Assembly (NCBI GenBank): GCA_937926415.1
Contig: CALBAF010000162.1
Span: forward strand, 1-9,373
Direction of reading: 5' to 3'
DNA: 9,373 bases
Source of the DNA: an uncultured Actinomyces sp.
GTDB lineage: Bacteria; Actinomycetota; Actinomycetes; Actinomycetales; Actinomycetaceae
The position numbers and the translations under genes were made by a program. Below the pieces are notes generated by a model. The model was not told the DNA's origin, searched no databases, and was given only the letters and a program-made list of their open reading frames with translations. Numbering within the stretch: position 1 is the stretch's first letter; the number at the start of each line of letters is the position of its first letter. Of the stretch, positions 1 through 7,202 are shown piece by piece.

Positions 1-295
1 CGCCGACCTGGGAGCCCGCGAGCGCGCCGACGACGAGGATGGCGGCTCCGGCCCAGGAGACCTCGCCGTGCAGGGCGTAGGTGCCCGAGCCGACGGCGGC
101 GGTGACGATGATGGCAGCAAGGGACGTGGCCGAGGCGCGGCGCTGATCCATGCCCAGGACGGCCATGAGGGCGGGCACGATGACGAGGCCGCCTCCCACT
201 CCGAACAGTCCGGAGAGGAATCCCGCGCCGACGCCCGTCGCAATGACGAGGAGGATGCGGCGCAGGGTGAGGGGCTGGGAGTCGGTGTTGGCCAT
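1..295 (-). CDS. TauE/SafE-family membrane exporter, N-terminal part (cut by left edge)
   Basis: Reading leftward from the ATG at 293-295 gives 98 residues that run off the window. The N-terminal tail has about 12 polar residues (MANTDSQPLTLRR). A first hydrophobic helix follows, carrying the glycine-rich signature GAGFLSGLFGVGGGLVIVP (residues ~23-41), typical of the first repeat of TauE/SafE (formerly DUF81) permeases. Two more hydrophobic segments follow at roughly 57-71 and 80-96. Family members usually have ~8 TM helices and ~250-270 residues and export sulfite, sulfoacetate or other organosulfur anions at the cytoplasmic membrane. The substrate cannot be told here. No Shine-Dalgarno precedes the start, but TACAGT lies 6 nt upstream, so a leaderless mRNA is likely. 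It is divergent from the membrane gene starting at 430. Family assignment is strong; completeness is unknown. Confidence 0.85.
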   Translation of the reverse strand, partial: MANTDSQPLTLRRILLVIATGVGAGFLSGLFGVGGGLVIVPALMAVLGMDQRRASATSLAAIIVTAAVGSGTYALHGEVSWAGAAILVVGALAGSQVG

Positions 296-307
296 GCTTC
301 TACTGTA
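296..307 (-). promoter_or_regulatory. Probable leaderless promoter -10 of the TauE-like gene
   Basis: On the minus strand TACAGT (302-307) is followed by six bases (AGAAGC) and the ATG at 295. This fits a TANNNT -10 with transcription starting at the A of the start codon. No ribosome-binding site is visible in the gap. I see no clear -35. The same spacing recurs at three other genes of this window. Confidence 0.4.
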
Positions 308-361
308 GTGCTGAGTCGTTTTGCGTTCTGGGACGGGGCATCACCGTACGAGAAACATGTA

Positions 362-380
362 CCCATGCCTTGTTCATGGG
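362..380. other. Small inverted repeat in the divergent intergenic region
   Basis: CCCATG (362-367) and CATGGG (375-380) form a 6-bp inverted repeat around a 7-nt loop. It lies between the divergent TauE-like and membrane-protein genes. It could be an operator for a regulator acting on either gene, or chance. The element is not part of the block duplicated at 1574-1609. Confidence 0.25.
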
Positions 381-393
381 CCCGCGTGCAGCA

Positions 394-429
394 GGACCTC
401 GCGTCTGAGAGCTCCGTTAGGATGGGGGC
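394..429 (+). promoter_or_regulatory. Promoter block of the first membrane gene (duplicated at 1574-1609)
   Basis: TAGGAT at 418-423 stands exactly 6 nt before the ATG at 430, a leaderless -10 geometry. Alternatively AGGA at 419-422, seven nt before the ATG, could act as a Shine-Dalgarno. Homology with the region before 1610 begins at GGACCTCGC (394-402) and continues with few changes through the start codon. This marks 394-429 as the functional upstream unit that was copied with the gene. No good -35 is seen. Confidence 0.45.
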
Positions 430-948
430 ATGACAGATGCGCGTGACCCGCGAGGGATTGTTAACTTCTTTGTCCGGTACCTGGTTCTCCACGTGATCTT
501 CCTGGTCGGGCTGGCGCTCTCCTATGCCGCGGGCCTGGCCCTCTTCTATTTCTTTGGTTTCGTGGGCTTCTTCACCTTCTTCCAGGTGTTGATAGCCGTC
601 ACCCGAAAGTTCCTCGATAAGGCCGGATGGTGGAAGCCTGTCGCGATCGCGGGGTCCGTAGTCTCCGACGTGGCGGTCCTGTGGTGGCTGGGAAGCTTGC
701 TGGGAGGTGCACTTGACGGCTCTTCTGAGTGGTGGCTTGTGACTGCGTGGCTGCCCTACCACTTCGTCGCTGCTTTCTTCGCATGGGGGCTCCGCGAGAT
801 CTTCCACTGGTTACCCCCGCGAAACGCTGCCATGCCCAGCGCCCCTGACAGCCCCGTTGAGCCGGCTACTTCCGAGAACCCGGGTGAATCCAGCGATACA
901 GACGCCCCGGCGGCCACCAACGAGGTCACCAACACCGACAAGCAGTAG
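430..948 (+). CDS. 4-TM membrane protein of unknown function, single-unit paralogue
   Basis: The product is 172 residues. It starts with a short basic N-terminus carrying RDPRG. Four hydrophobic segments follow at about residues 12-34, 36-58, 70-95 and 103-125, with a Phe-rich GFFTFF stretch near 46-51. A soluble tail of ~45 residues (128-172), rich in Pro, Ser, Thr and acidic residues, ends TNTDKQ. A conserved WGLRE(I/F)F(H/Y/R)WL(P/S)P motif closes the membrane domain. I do not recognise a characterised family. The topology would put both termini on the same, probably cytoplasmic, side. The gene is a paralogue of both halves of the gene at 1610-2614, with near-identical DNA in the promoter and first ~80 coding bases. 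It converges with the TfoX-like gene at 1049. It is a small integral membrane protein; no enzymatic or transport motif is evident. Confidence 0.8.
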   Translation: MTDARDPRGIVNFFVRYLVLHVIFLVGLALSYAAGLALFYFFGFVGFFTFFQVLIAVTRKFLDKAGWWKPVAIAGSVVSDVAVLWWLGSLLGGALDGSSEWWLVTAWLPYHFVAAFFAWGLREIFHWLPPRNAAMPSAPDSPVEPATSENPGESSDTDAPAATNEVTNTDKQ

Positions 949-1006
949 TCCATGTTCTCGGGAGCGGCCTCAACGGCTCCCCCCACCGCCAGACACAGGC
1001 GAAACT

Positions 1007-1039
1007 CGGCCCCAGCCTCGTCCATCCATGACGGGGCCG
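1007..1039. terminator. Degenerate hairpin between convergent genes, probable terminator
   Basis: CGGCCCC (1007-1013) pairs with GGGGCCG (1033-1039) around a 19-nt loop, midway between the stop of the membrane gene at 948 and the stop of the TfoX-like gene at 1049. It resembles the stronger hairpins at 2671 and 4105 and looks like a decayed member of that set. There is no U-tract, as is common for actinobacterial hairpin terminators. Confidence 0.45.
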
Positions 1040-1048
1040 GAGACGCGT

Positions 1049-1366
1049 CTATTTTTTCTTCCTCTGCTTCGGCACAGGCAGTTCCTCCCACATCGCTTCG
1101 ACGACGTCACACAGCGCATCACGGTCCTCCACCTCGACGAGAAGCATCTCCTTCGCTCCCTCGTAGGGGATGGCACGCGGGGCGTCGGGCAGGAGGCGTT
1201 CGGAGGCGGGCGTGACCTTGAGCAGGAAGCGGTCGTCGTAGATGCCGCCCACGACCTTGCCCCGGTAGTAGAGGACGTATTCGCCCATCATCTTGCGGTG
1301 CGCCACGTCATCCAGCTCACCCAGCAGGTCGAGCACGAACTCCAGGTATTGGTTGGTGGACGACAT
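1049..1366 (-). CDS. TfoX N-terminal-domain protein
   Basis: The product is 105 residues and matches a stand-alone TfoX/Sxy N-terminal domain. Signature segments are RKMMGEYVLYYRGKVVGGIY (24-43), corresponding to the family's R-x-M-FGGYGLY-x-G, then DDRFLLKV (44-51), and near 68 the PYEGAKEMLLVEVEDRD segment. A basic QRKKK ends the protein. In gammaproteobacteria TfoX/Sxy controls competence genes together with CRP. The short N-domain-only versions of actinobacteria have no established role, so no competence function should be assumed. The ATG at 1364-1366 is supported by GAGGA seven nt upstream. Its gene lies inside the interval between two copies of the membrane-protein unit, on the opposite strand, so it was probably there before the duplication or was carried along by it. 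Confidence 0.85.
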   Translation of the reverse strand: MSSTNQYLEFVLDLLGELDDVAHRKMMGEYVLYYRGKVVGGIYDDRFLLKVTPASERLLPDAPRAIPYEGAKEMLLVEVEDRDALCDVVEAMWEELPVPKQRKKK

Positions 1367-1504
1367 CGTTTATCCTCGCTTTCCCGCTCAACGCCGCGCT
1401 CGCCTGTTCCTGCGCTGCATTGAGCGACCTTGCTCTTTTGTGGCGTGTAAAAAACAGTGTAGAGCCTTAGATCGGGCCCGCTGACAGCGTTCGTTCATTG
1501 ATCG

Positions 1505-1520
1505 ACGAGGCCGGGGCCGG
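1505..1520 (+). repeat. Orphan arm of the intergenic GC-rich hairpin
   Basis: ACGAGGCCGGGGCCGG here matches the right arm of the hairpins at 2671-2708 and 4105-4136, but the matching left arm is missing. It lies in the 243-bp gap (1367-1609) between the TfoX-like gene and the second membrane gene. Elsewhere in that gap I see only an A6 run near 1449-1454 and the promoter block at 1574. No small ORF there looks real. Confidence 0.4.
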
Positions 1521-1573
1521 GGTTGGAAGCAGGACGGGCTAGTATCGCCGTGATGCTAGAGGCTTGAAGGGGT

Positions 1574-1609
1574 GGACCTCGCAGCTGAGAACCCCGTTAG
1601 GATGGGGGC
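1574..1609 (+). promoter_or_regulatory. Promoter block of the second membrane gene (copy of 394-429)
   Basis: The block carries GGACCTCGC at 1574-1582 and TAGGAT at 1598-1603, six nt before the ATG at 1610. It differs from 394-429 at only a few positions. It is probably a leaderless promoter, with AGGA as an alternative weak ribosome-binding site. Both membrane genes are thus likely co-expressed from equivalent signals. Confidence 0.45.
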
Positions 1610-2614
1610 ATGACAGATAAGCGTGACCCGCGAGGGATTGTTAACTTCTTTGTCCGGTACCTGGTTCTCCACGTGATCTTCCTGGTCGGGCTCCCGGTCT
1701 CCTTTGCCATGGACCTGGCCCTCATCTACTTCTTTGGCTTCCTGGGCTTCTTCACCTTCTTCCAGATGTTGATAGCCATCACCCGAAAGTTCCTCGAGAA
1801 GGCCGGATCGTGGAAGATTGTCGCGTTCGTGGGGGCAGTATTCTCCGACGTGGCAGTCCTGTGGTTCTTGGGATGGCTGGTGAGCGGTTTATCCAACGGC
1901 CCCAGCTGGGGGCTCGTGACCCAGTGGCTGCCCTACCACATCGTCGCCGCCTTGTGCGCATGGGGACTCCGCGAGTTCTTCTACTGGTTGAGCCCACGAG
2001 ACACTGCGACTCCCAGCGCCCCTGTCGATGCCGTTGATCCAGCTGTTACGGAGAACCCCGCCAGCTCCGAAGATGCAGATGGAGGAATGACAAAATCGAG
2101 GGACCCACGAGGCATCATGACGTTCATCGTCCGATACCTGGTCCTCCACGTGATCTTCCTCGCCGGATTCCCGGTTTCCTATGCCATGGACATGTATCTC
2201 ATTTACTTCTATGGCGTCATGGGCATCTTCACCTTCTTCCAGGTGTTGATAGCCATCACCCAAAAGTTCCTCGAGAAGGCCGGATGGTGGAAGCCTGTCG
2301 TCATCGTGGGGGCCGTATTCTCCGACGTGGCGGCCCTGTGGTTCTTGGGAGTTCTGATGGGCTATTATTTCGGCTTCCCCAGCTGGGGGTTCGCGACCGG
2401 GTGGTTGCACTACCACTTCATCGCTGCCTTGTGCGCGTGGGGACTCCGCGAGTTCTTCCGCTGGTTGAGCCCACGAGTCACTGCGACGCCCAGCGCCTCT
2501 GACAGCCCCGGTGATCCGGCTGAAACCGAGAACCTCAGCGAATCCGAAGACACAGAGGCAGACACCCCAACGGACGCAACCACGGTCACCAAAGTCGACA
2601 CCGACAAGCAGTAG
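1610..2614 (+). CDS. Double-unit membrane protein: in-frame fusion of two 4-TM repeats
   Basis: The product is 334 residues and consists of two homologous halves, about 1-159 and 160-334, each like the whole protein at 430-948. Each half begins with (M)T-x2-RDPRGI, has four hydrophobic segments ending in CAWGLREFF(Y/R)WLSPR, and carries a Pro/Ser/acid-rich tail. The total is eight TM helices. The internal tail of half 1 stops at DADGG and continues directly into M160 of half 2. The second tail ends KVDTDKQ, as in the single-unit gene. An internal ATG at 2087 follows GGAGG with only one base between, so separate translation of half 2 is possible but the spacing is poor. The function is unknown. 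An obligate dimer of the 4-TM unit captured by fusion is a reasonable reading. It converges with the gene at 2715. Confidence 0.85.
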   Translation: MTDKRDPRGIVNFFVRYLVLHVIFLVGLPVSFAMDLALIYFFGFLGFFTFFQMLIAITRKFLEKAGSWKIVAFVGAVFSDVAVLWFLGWLVSGLSNGPSWGLVTQWLPYHIVAALCAWGLREFFYWLSPRDTATPSAPVDAVDPAVTENPASSEDADGGMTKSRDPRGIMTFIVRYLVLHVIFLAGFPVSYAMDMYLIYFYGVMGIFTFFQVLIAITQKFLEKAGWWKPVVIVGAVFSDVAALWFLGVLMGYYFGFPSWGFATGWLHYHFIAALCAWGLREFFRWLSPRVTATPSASDSPGDPAETENLSESEDTEADTPTDATTVTKVDTDKQ

Positions 2615-2670
2615 TCCAATTTTCGGGAGCGGCCTCGGCTACTCCCCTGCCCCCGGCAGAACGCGCAACT

Positions 2671-2708
2671 CGGCCCCGGCCTCATCACTATGAACGAGGC
2701 CGGGGCCG
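2671..2708. terminator. Strong bidirectional hairpin terminator
   Basis: CGGCCCCGGCCTC (2671-2683) and GAGGCCGGGGCCG (2696-2708) form a perfect 13-bp stem with a 12-nt loop. The hairpin lies between the convergent stops at 2614 (+) and 2715 (-), so it can serve both transcripts. No U-tract follows on either strand. Confidence 0.75.
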
Positions 2709-2714
2709 GGTCAA

Positions 2715-3992
2715 TCACTCAGGTTCAGACTGCCGGTCATTCGGTTCCGCCATGACCTGCAGATACTGGACACCCCCTTGGTTGATCAGATCCAGAGCCA
2801 GATCATTGATGGTCGGCAGTATCTCATCTATATCCGAAAGTGGATCGAGCTCCGTTGTTATCGGTTGAAATCTGATAATAGGCTCTGAGTACTCTACGTC
2901 GAGAGGACGATTTCCCCAGTTCTCAGTCGCACGAATGAAAATTGGCGATCCCGAATCTCCAACGAGTCCAGCCCTAATACGGAATCCACCGTATGCTTTC
3001 CTTTCCTGCGCATGACTTCGTAGCAACGTTAAGAAATCAATGACCGCTGTCTCAATATCTTCTGACAGACTATGGTTCCTCAAATCCTCATCAATGGCTC
3101 TCGTAGCTGAATACAAGCCACCTTGAAGCGTAACTCGATACGACGCTAATACAGTCGCGTCATCGTAAAGACAGTGACGACATTTTCCCCAGCTACTTCT
3201 GTTATTGCGCAACACCCATTGCCGCAAGCCTTTCTTGATTTCCCCAATGTCCCACCAGCTACGCGCATTAGCCTGACGATACAGCTCGGGCATGCGAGAG
3301 TTTGATACATACTCCAGCACACGTTGTTTACTACTCGATCCCTGCGCAGAGACAGGCTCATAAGGAATAGCTGCTACAGCAAGAAATACCCCATCTTCCG
3401 GGCGTAGCCCCTCGCATGCGCGTTCGTAACGATCTTGAAGGAGGCGTTCCTGATCATCTGCATGTTGGAAGCGCTCACGAAAACCTCGTTCGATTTCACG
3501 ATCGCTCATGTACACGGTGTGAGGACCATTTCGACGTGGAGCAACAAAAGCATCGTCTCCTTTTTTCGCGAAGTGGGGCGCGTCAGCTGAGTCCGGTACC
3601 CGCATCATGACGATGCTCCCCGAATCTTCATCACCGCACTCGATCTGATGGAACTCTAGGCCGACTACCGGAGGTCCGATCTTCACATACGCCGCCCTCA
3701 GGATCCTCTGCTGGTCGGTAGCAGACCAAGATATTGGGGCAATCCTAGAGGCAGCGTTCTTGTCGCCGTCCTCTTCAACCCCGAACACAATCCACCCACC
3801 TCCGCTATTTGCCATGGCAGCGATGTCTTTTGCGGCTTCTTCATCCCATCGCGGCTTTCGCGAATCATAAGCAACCTGCTTCCAGTCGAGGTCACCAGTT
3901 TCTTCAACGCTGTGCTCAACCGCTTGTTTGAACAGGTCGATAGATATATTTCCCGGTTCAAGACCCAGTGCTCGGTGAATAGGTGTAAACAT
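2715..3992 (-). CDS. Schlafen AlbA_2-domain protein with unknown C-terminal half
   Basis: The product is 425 residues. Residues ~33-172 match the Schlafen/AlbA_2 fold: DLDWKQVAYDSR (34-45) corresponds to the family's E-x-K strand. DIAAMANSGGGWIVFGVEED (56-75) is the hallmark 'AfaNs-GG-ivfGv(d/e)' segment. SGSIVMMRVPDSADAPHF (124-141) and FVAPRRNGPHTVYMSDREIE (149-168) match the later strand and R-x-G-x-T region. The downstream ~250 residues, with Trp-rich (WWDIGEIKKGLRQWV, 246-260) and Cys-His (KCRHC, 270-274) segments, are not recognised. I see no ATPase or helicase motif. AlbA_2 domains occur in DNA/RNA-binding regulators and in many phage-defence proteins. The ATG at 3990-3992 has AAGGAA five nt upstream. 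The DNA is visibly more A/T-rich than hsdR or the left genes, suggesting separate acquisition. A hairpin separates it from hsdR, so it probably has its own promoter in 4003-4104 (a TTGACG at 4038-4033 is a weak -35 candidate). A nuclease or defence role is possible but inferred. Confidence 0.75.
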   Translation of the reverse strand: MFTPIHRALGLEPGNISIDLFKQAVEHSVEETGDLDWKQVAYDSRKPRWDEEAAKDIAAMANSGGGWIVFGVEEDGDKNAASRIAPISWSATDQQRILRAAYVKIGPPVVGLEFHQIECGDEDSGSIVMMRVPDSADAPHFAKKGDDAFVAPRRNGPHTVYMSDREIERGFRERFQHADDQERLLQDRYERACEGLRPEDGVFLAVAAIPYEPVSAQGSSSKQRVLEYVSNSRMPELYRQANARSWWDIGEIKKGLRQWVLRNNRSSWGKCRHCLYDDATVLASYRVTLQGGLYSATRAIDEDLRNHSLSEDIETAVIDFLTLLRSHAQERKAYGGFRIRAGLVGDSGSPIFIRATENWGNRPLDVEYSEPIIRFQPITTELDPLSDIDEILPTINDLALDLINQGGVQYLQVMAEPNDRQSEPE

Positions 3993-3996
3993 ACGG

Positions 3997-4002
3997 TTCC
4001 TT
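3997..4002 (-). promoter_or_regulatory. Ribosome-binding site of the AlbA_2 gene
   Basis: AAGGAA on the minus strand lies five bases before the ATG at 3990-3992. It fixes this start over later in-frame candidates. Confidence 0.6.
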
Positions 4003-4104
4003 GTTGTCGTAGTTCGTGTAGAGGAATGAACGCGTCAAGCAGCAGCACTTGAACGATGCCCTTTCATTGCCAGCACCCAATATTGAAAGGCAACTAGCGT
4101 AGCA

Positions 4105-4136
4105 GCCCCGACCTCGTCCATTTACGAGGCCGGGGC
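4105..4136 (-). terminator. hsdR: Hairpin terminator downstream of hsdR
   Basis: GCCCCGACCTCGT (4105-4117) pairs with ACGAGGCCGGGGC (4124-4136) with one mismatch and a 6-nt loop. It begins seven bases after the hsdR stop codon on the minus strand. Its sequence is nearly the same as the hairpin at 2671-2708. It probably ends hsdR transcription before the AlbA_2 gene. Confidence 0.7.
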
Positions 4137-4143
4137 CGTTTCG

Positions 4144-7100
4144 TCACAGTCCGCCGAGTCCGGAGAAGCGTTCGACCCAGGTCCGCAGGGCGTTCAGGAC
4201 GCGCGAGCGGATGGCTTCGCGGCTGCCACCACCACCGAAGCGGCGGGCGGGCGGGAGGATCGAGGACAGGCCGGTCCCTTCGTCGGGAACGTAGCCTTCT
4301 CGCAGGGAGTCGTACGCGAAGTCCCGCGCGCCCTCGCCGAGGCGTTCGGCCTCGATGATTGCGTCGAGCTCACTGTCGCGCTTGGCGGCGATAAAGGACT
4401 CGAACTCTGTGGGAACGTCCCCGTTGAGGGACACCCGGCGGTAGAACTCTTCGATGAGGTCACGCTTGCCGCGCAGGGCGGGTGACGCAGCAAGGGCACG
4501 CGTGATTTCGACGGGGATTTCGCGGTCGTCGCCGTCGCCGCGCTCGCCCCGATGATGCTCGACGAGCATGAGGATGTAGTCGACGTTGATGTCGACCTGC
4601 TTGACGAGCTCCATTTCAAAGACGAGGTCATTCGCGATGGGTTCCTTCTCCACCTTCGAGCGCTCGCGCGCCTCGTGATAGAGGTCAAGGTAGACGCTCC
4701 GGTAGTCTTCGAGCTCGCGCGGGGCGATCGTGTCGTCCCCCTCGAAGTCGTCAAAGGACGTCAGGATGTTGCGCAGGCGCAGGACCTGCCCCATGAGGTC
4801 AATGAAGCGCTTCTGTTCCTTTTCGGAGGCGATCGACCCGATGGGCAGCGGGAAGTCGATGCGAAGCTGCTCGATGATCTCCAGGTAGGTGGACAGGTAC
4901 TCGCCGTAGGGGCGCAGGAGGACCTGGCCGCGCGCTTCCTTGTTGCCGAAGAGAGCGATCGCGTCTTCGGTGGCCTGTTCAAGGTTGCGGAAGCAGACGA
5001 TGTTTCCGTATGTCTTGACCGAGTTGAGGATTCGGTTCGTGCGCGAGAAGGCCTGGATGAGGCCGTGGGCACGCAGGTTCTTGTCGACCCACAGGGTGTT
5101 GAGGGACTTGGAGTCGAAGCCGGTGAGGAACATGTCGACGACGATGACCAGGTCGATGCGTCGTTCAGCGAGAGCCGTTGACAGGCTCGTGTAGTATCCC
5201 TCGAACCCCGAGGCATCGGTGCCGAAGCTGGCCCCGAACTGCTGGTTGTAGTCGGCGATCGCCTCATCAAGGAAGGCGCGGTCGTCCTGCGAGAGGGCCG
5301 AGGGGTCCATGGATTCTTCGGAGAGCAGGCCGGTGCCCGGAGCTTCGGCGTTGGGCGCGTAGGAGTAGATGATTCCGACGCTGAGCCTGCGCGCCTCGGG
5401 TAGGTCAGCCTGTTGGCGTTTGAATTCCTGGTAGTAGGCGCGTGCGGCCTTGATGGAGGAGGTGGCGAACAGGGAGTTAAAACCGTTCACGCGCCGTTTC
5501 TTGTACTGGAAGGAGGCATGCCGCTTCGTCTTTTGATCGAAGTGTTCGAGGATGTAGGAGACCACAGCGGAGATGCGCTGCGGGTTCATGTAGGCGCTGT
5601 CGGTATCGATGCCTTCGACGTCATGGTTGTCGATGCCGTCTCGCACGCGGAAGGAGTTGAGGTAGTCGACGCGGAACGGCAGGACGGTCTTGTCCCGGAT
5701 GGCGTCGACGATCGTGTAGGAGTGCAGCTGGTCCCCGAAGGCCTGCTCGGTGGTGCGCAGGTTTGCTTTGCCGGAGCTGGAGGCGTTTTCCGCGAAGATG
5801 GGCGTTCCGGTGAAGCCGAAGAGGTGGTAGTTGCGGAAGGCCCTCGTGATGTCGGTGTGCATGTCGCCGAACTGGCTGCGGTGACATTCGTCGAAGACGA
5901 GGACGACGTGGCCGGAGTAGATGGCGTGCCCGCGGTGGCTCTTGACGAAGGTCGCGAGCTTTTGGATGGTGGTGACGATGATCTGTGTGGACGAGTCGTT
6001 GATTTGATTGGCGAGCTGGCGTGTGGACTGGTTGGCGGAGACGGTTCCCTCGGCGTACTTGTTGTATTCCTGGATTGTCTGGTGGTCGAGGTCCTTGCGG
6101 TCGACGACGAAGAGGACCTTGTCGACCCCTTCCATGCCTGCGGCGAGCTTGGCGGTCTTGAATGACGTGAGGGTCTTTCCGGAACCAGTGGTGTGCCAGA
6201 TGTATCCGCCGGCTGCGACGGTGCCGGTCTGCTTGTTCATGCTGGAGGTCTTGATGCGCTGGAGGATCGCTTCGGTTGCGGCGATCTGGTAGGGGCGCAT
6301 CACGAGGAGGTCACCGAGGGTGTTGAGCACGCAATAGCGCGTGAGGATGGCGAGGATCGTGCGTTTGGCCAGGAATGTGGCGGCGAAGTCGGTGAGGTCG
6401 GGGATCTGGTTGTTGGCGGCGTCGGTCCACCACATGGTGAATTCGTAGGATCGCGCATTGGCGGCGGCCACCTGCGGGCGCGTGCCCTGGTTGTCGGTGA
6501 TGTGCTGGAGGCGCACGGTGTTGGAGTAGTACTTGGTGTGTGCACCGTTGGAGATGACGAAGATCTGCACGTATCCGAAGAGTCCGTCGCCGGCGCCGGC
6601 ATGGAAGGAGTCGCGCTGGTAGCGGTCGATCTGGTCGAAAGCTACGCGCAGTTCTTCACCGCGCCGCTTGAGTTCGATGTGCACCAGGGGCAGGCCGTTG
6701 ACGAGGATAGTGACGTCGTAGCGGTTGGATCGCGCGCCCGTGTCGATCGCGTACTGGCGGATCACCTGCACCTTATTGCGGTGAATGTTGGTCTTGTCGA
6801 TGAGGCTGATGTTCTTGGTGGTGCCGTCGTCGCGGGTGAGGACCTGCACGTGGTCCTCCTGGATCCGTCGGGCCTTGGCGACGACGGGATTCCCTTCGGA
6901 AGATGGGACGTCGACGATCGAGTGACGGTAGAAGTCCTTCCATTCCCGGTCGCTGAAACGGTAGTCGTTGAGGGCTTCGAGCTGGACGCGCAGGTTCGCT
7001 TCGAGGCCGTCGCGGTCGTGGATGTCCACGTATTCGTAGGCTTGGGCGCACAGCTGTTTGATGAGCTCATCCTCGAGGGCGGCTTCGCTCTGATACTCCT

Positions 7101-7197
7101 GCTCCTGGTCGCGGGTCGGGTGGTAGAGCCCGACGACCGTGTATTCATCGGAGACGACGACGGGTTCGATGCGGGGGCGAGGTGCGTCGGTGGACAC
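4144..7197 (-). CDS. hsdR: Type I restriction enzyme, R subunit (HsdR)
   Basis: The product is 1017 residues from the GTG start, a full-length HsdR. The N-terminal nuclease domain shows D161, E175 and K177 within YDVTILVNGLPLVHIELKRR, the PD-(D/E)xK active site. The SF2 translocase has Walker A TTGSGKT (336-342), motif II DECH (436-439), motif III TGTP (463-466), FNSLFATSS (573-581) for motif IV, MFLTGFDSK (689-697) for motif V and QAFSRTNR (715-722) for motif VI. A helical C-terminal domain for docking on the methylase follows. With HsdM2S it would translocate unmodified DNA and cut at a distance. The chosen GTG (7195-7197) has AAAGGA about six nt upstream; an in-frame ATG at 7222-7224 lacks a ribosome-binding site. 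All motifs are intact. Neither HsdM nor a complete HsdS is visible here; the nearest R-M piece is the HsdS remnant at 9096. Confidence 0.95.
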   Translation of the reverse strand: MSTDAPRPRIEPVVVSDEYTVVGLYHPTRDQEQEYQSEAALEDELIKQLCAQAYEYVDIHDRDGLEANLRVQLEALNDYRFSDREWKDFYRHSIVDVPSSEGNPVVAKARRIQEDHVQVLTRDDGTTKNISLIDKTNIHRNKVQVIRQYAIDTGARSNRYDVTILVNGLPLVHIELKRRGEELRVAFDQIDRYQRDSFHAGAGDGLFGYVQIFVISNGAHTKYYSNTVRLQHITDNQGTRPQVAAANARSYEFTMWWTDAANNQIPDLTDFAATFLAKRTILAILTRYCVLNTLGDLLVMRPYQIAATEAILQRIKTSSMNKQTGTVAAGGYIWHTTGSGKTLTSFKTAKLAAGMEGVDKVLFVVDRKDLDHQTIQEYNKYAEGTVSANQSTRQLANQINDSSTQIIVTTIQKLATFVKSHRGHAIYSGHVVLVFDECHRSQFGDMHTDITRAFRNYHLFGFTGTPIFAENASSSGKANLRTTEQAFGDQLHSYTIVDAIRDKTVLPFRVDYLNSFRVRDGIDNHDVEGIDTDSAYMNPQRISAVVSYILEHFDQKTKRHASFQYKKRRVNGFNSLFATSSIKAARAYYQEFKRQQADLPEARRLSVGIIYSYAPNAEAPGTGLLSEESMDPSALSQDDRAFLDEAIADYNQQFGASFGTDASGFEGYYTSLSTALAERRIDLVIVVDMFLTGFDSKSLNTLWVDKNLRAHGLIQAFSRTNRILNSVKTYGNIVCFRNLEQATEDAIALFGNKEARGQVLLRPYGEYLSTYLEIIEQLRIDFPLPIGSIASEKEQKRFIDLMGQVLRLRNILTSFDDFEGDDTIAPRELEDYRSVYLDLYHEARERSKVEKEPIANDLVFEMELVKQVDINVDYILMLVEHHRGERGDGDDREIPVEITRALAASPALRGKRDLIEEFYRRVSLNGDVPTEFESFIAAKRDSELDAIIEAERLGEGARDFAYDSLREGYVPDEGTGLSSILPPARRFGGGGSREAIRSRVLNALRTWVERFSGLGGL

Positions 7198-7202
7198 TCG
7201 CG

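Larger units (their letters stand above)
394..2640 (+). repeat. Triplicated membrane-protein unit: copy A 394-~980, copy B 1574-2086, copy C 2087-~2640
   Basis: Copies A and B start with the same upstream block, at a 1180-bp offset, and differ by only two bases over the first ~83 coding bases. Copies A and C share the end of the coding region and sequence past the stop (ACCGACAAGCAGTAGTCC, then CGGGAGCGGCC). Copy B lacks that end and runs in frame into copy C. Sharing is patchwork: A and C agree against B near GGATGGTGGAAGCCTGTCG (623-641 and 2282-2300), whereas B and C agree against A near GCCATGGAC. The TfoX-like gene lies between A and B. Confidence 0.85.

Noticed and set aside
68..433. 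Plus-strand open frame of 121 codons over the left edge
   Set aside because: It is a low-complexity Gly/Asp/Arg-rich translation antisense to the TauE/SafE reading frame, which carries a clear family signature.
857..1423. Plus-strand open frame of 188 codons
   Set aside because: It overlaps the end of the membrane gene and runs antisense across the TfoX-like gene. Its product is Arg/Pro-rich with no motif.
2087..2614. A separate third gene starting at the internal ATG of the second membrane gene
   Set aside because: The frame is continuous from 1610 with no stop. The GGAGG before the internal ATG is only one base away, too close for efficient initiation. A fusion is the simpler reading.
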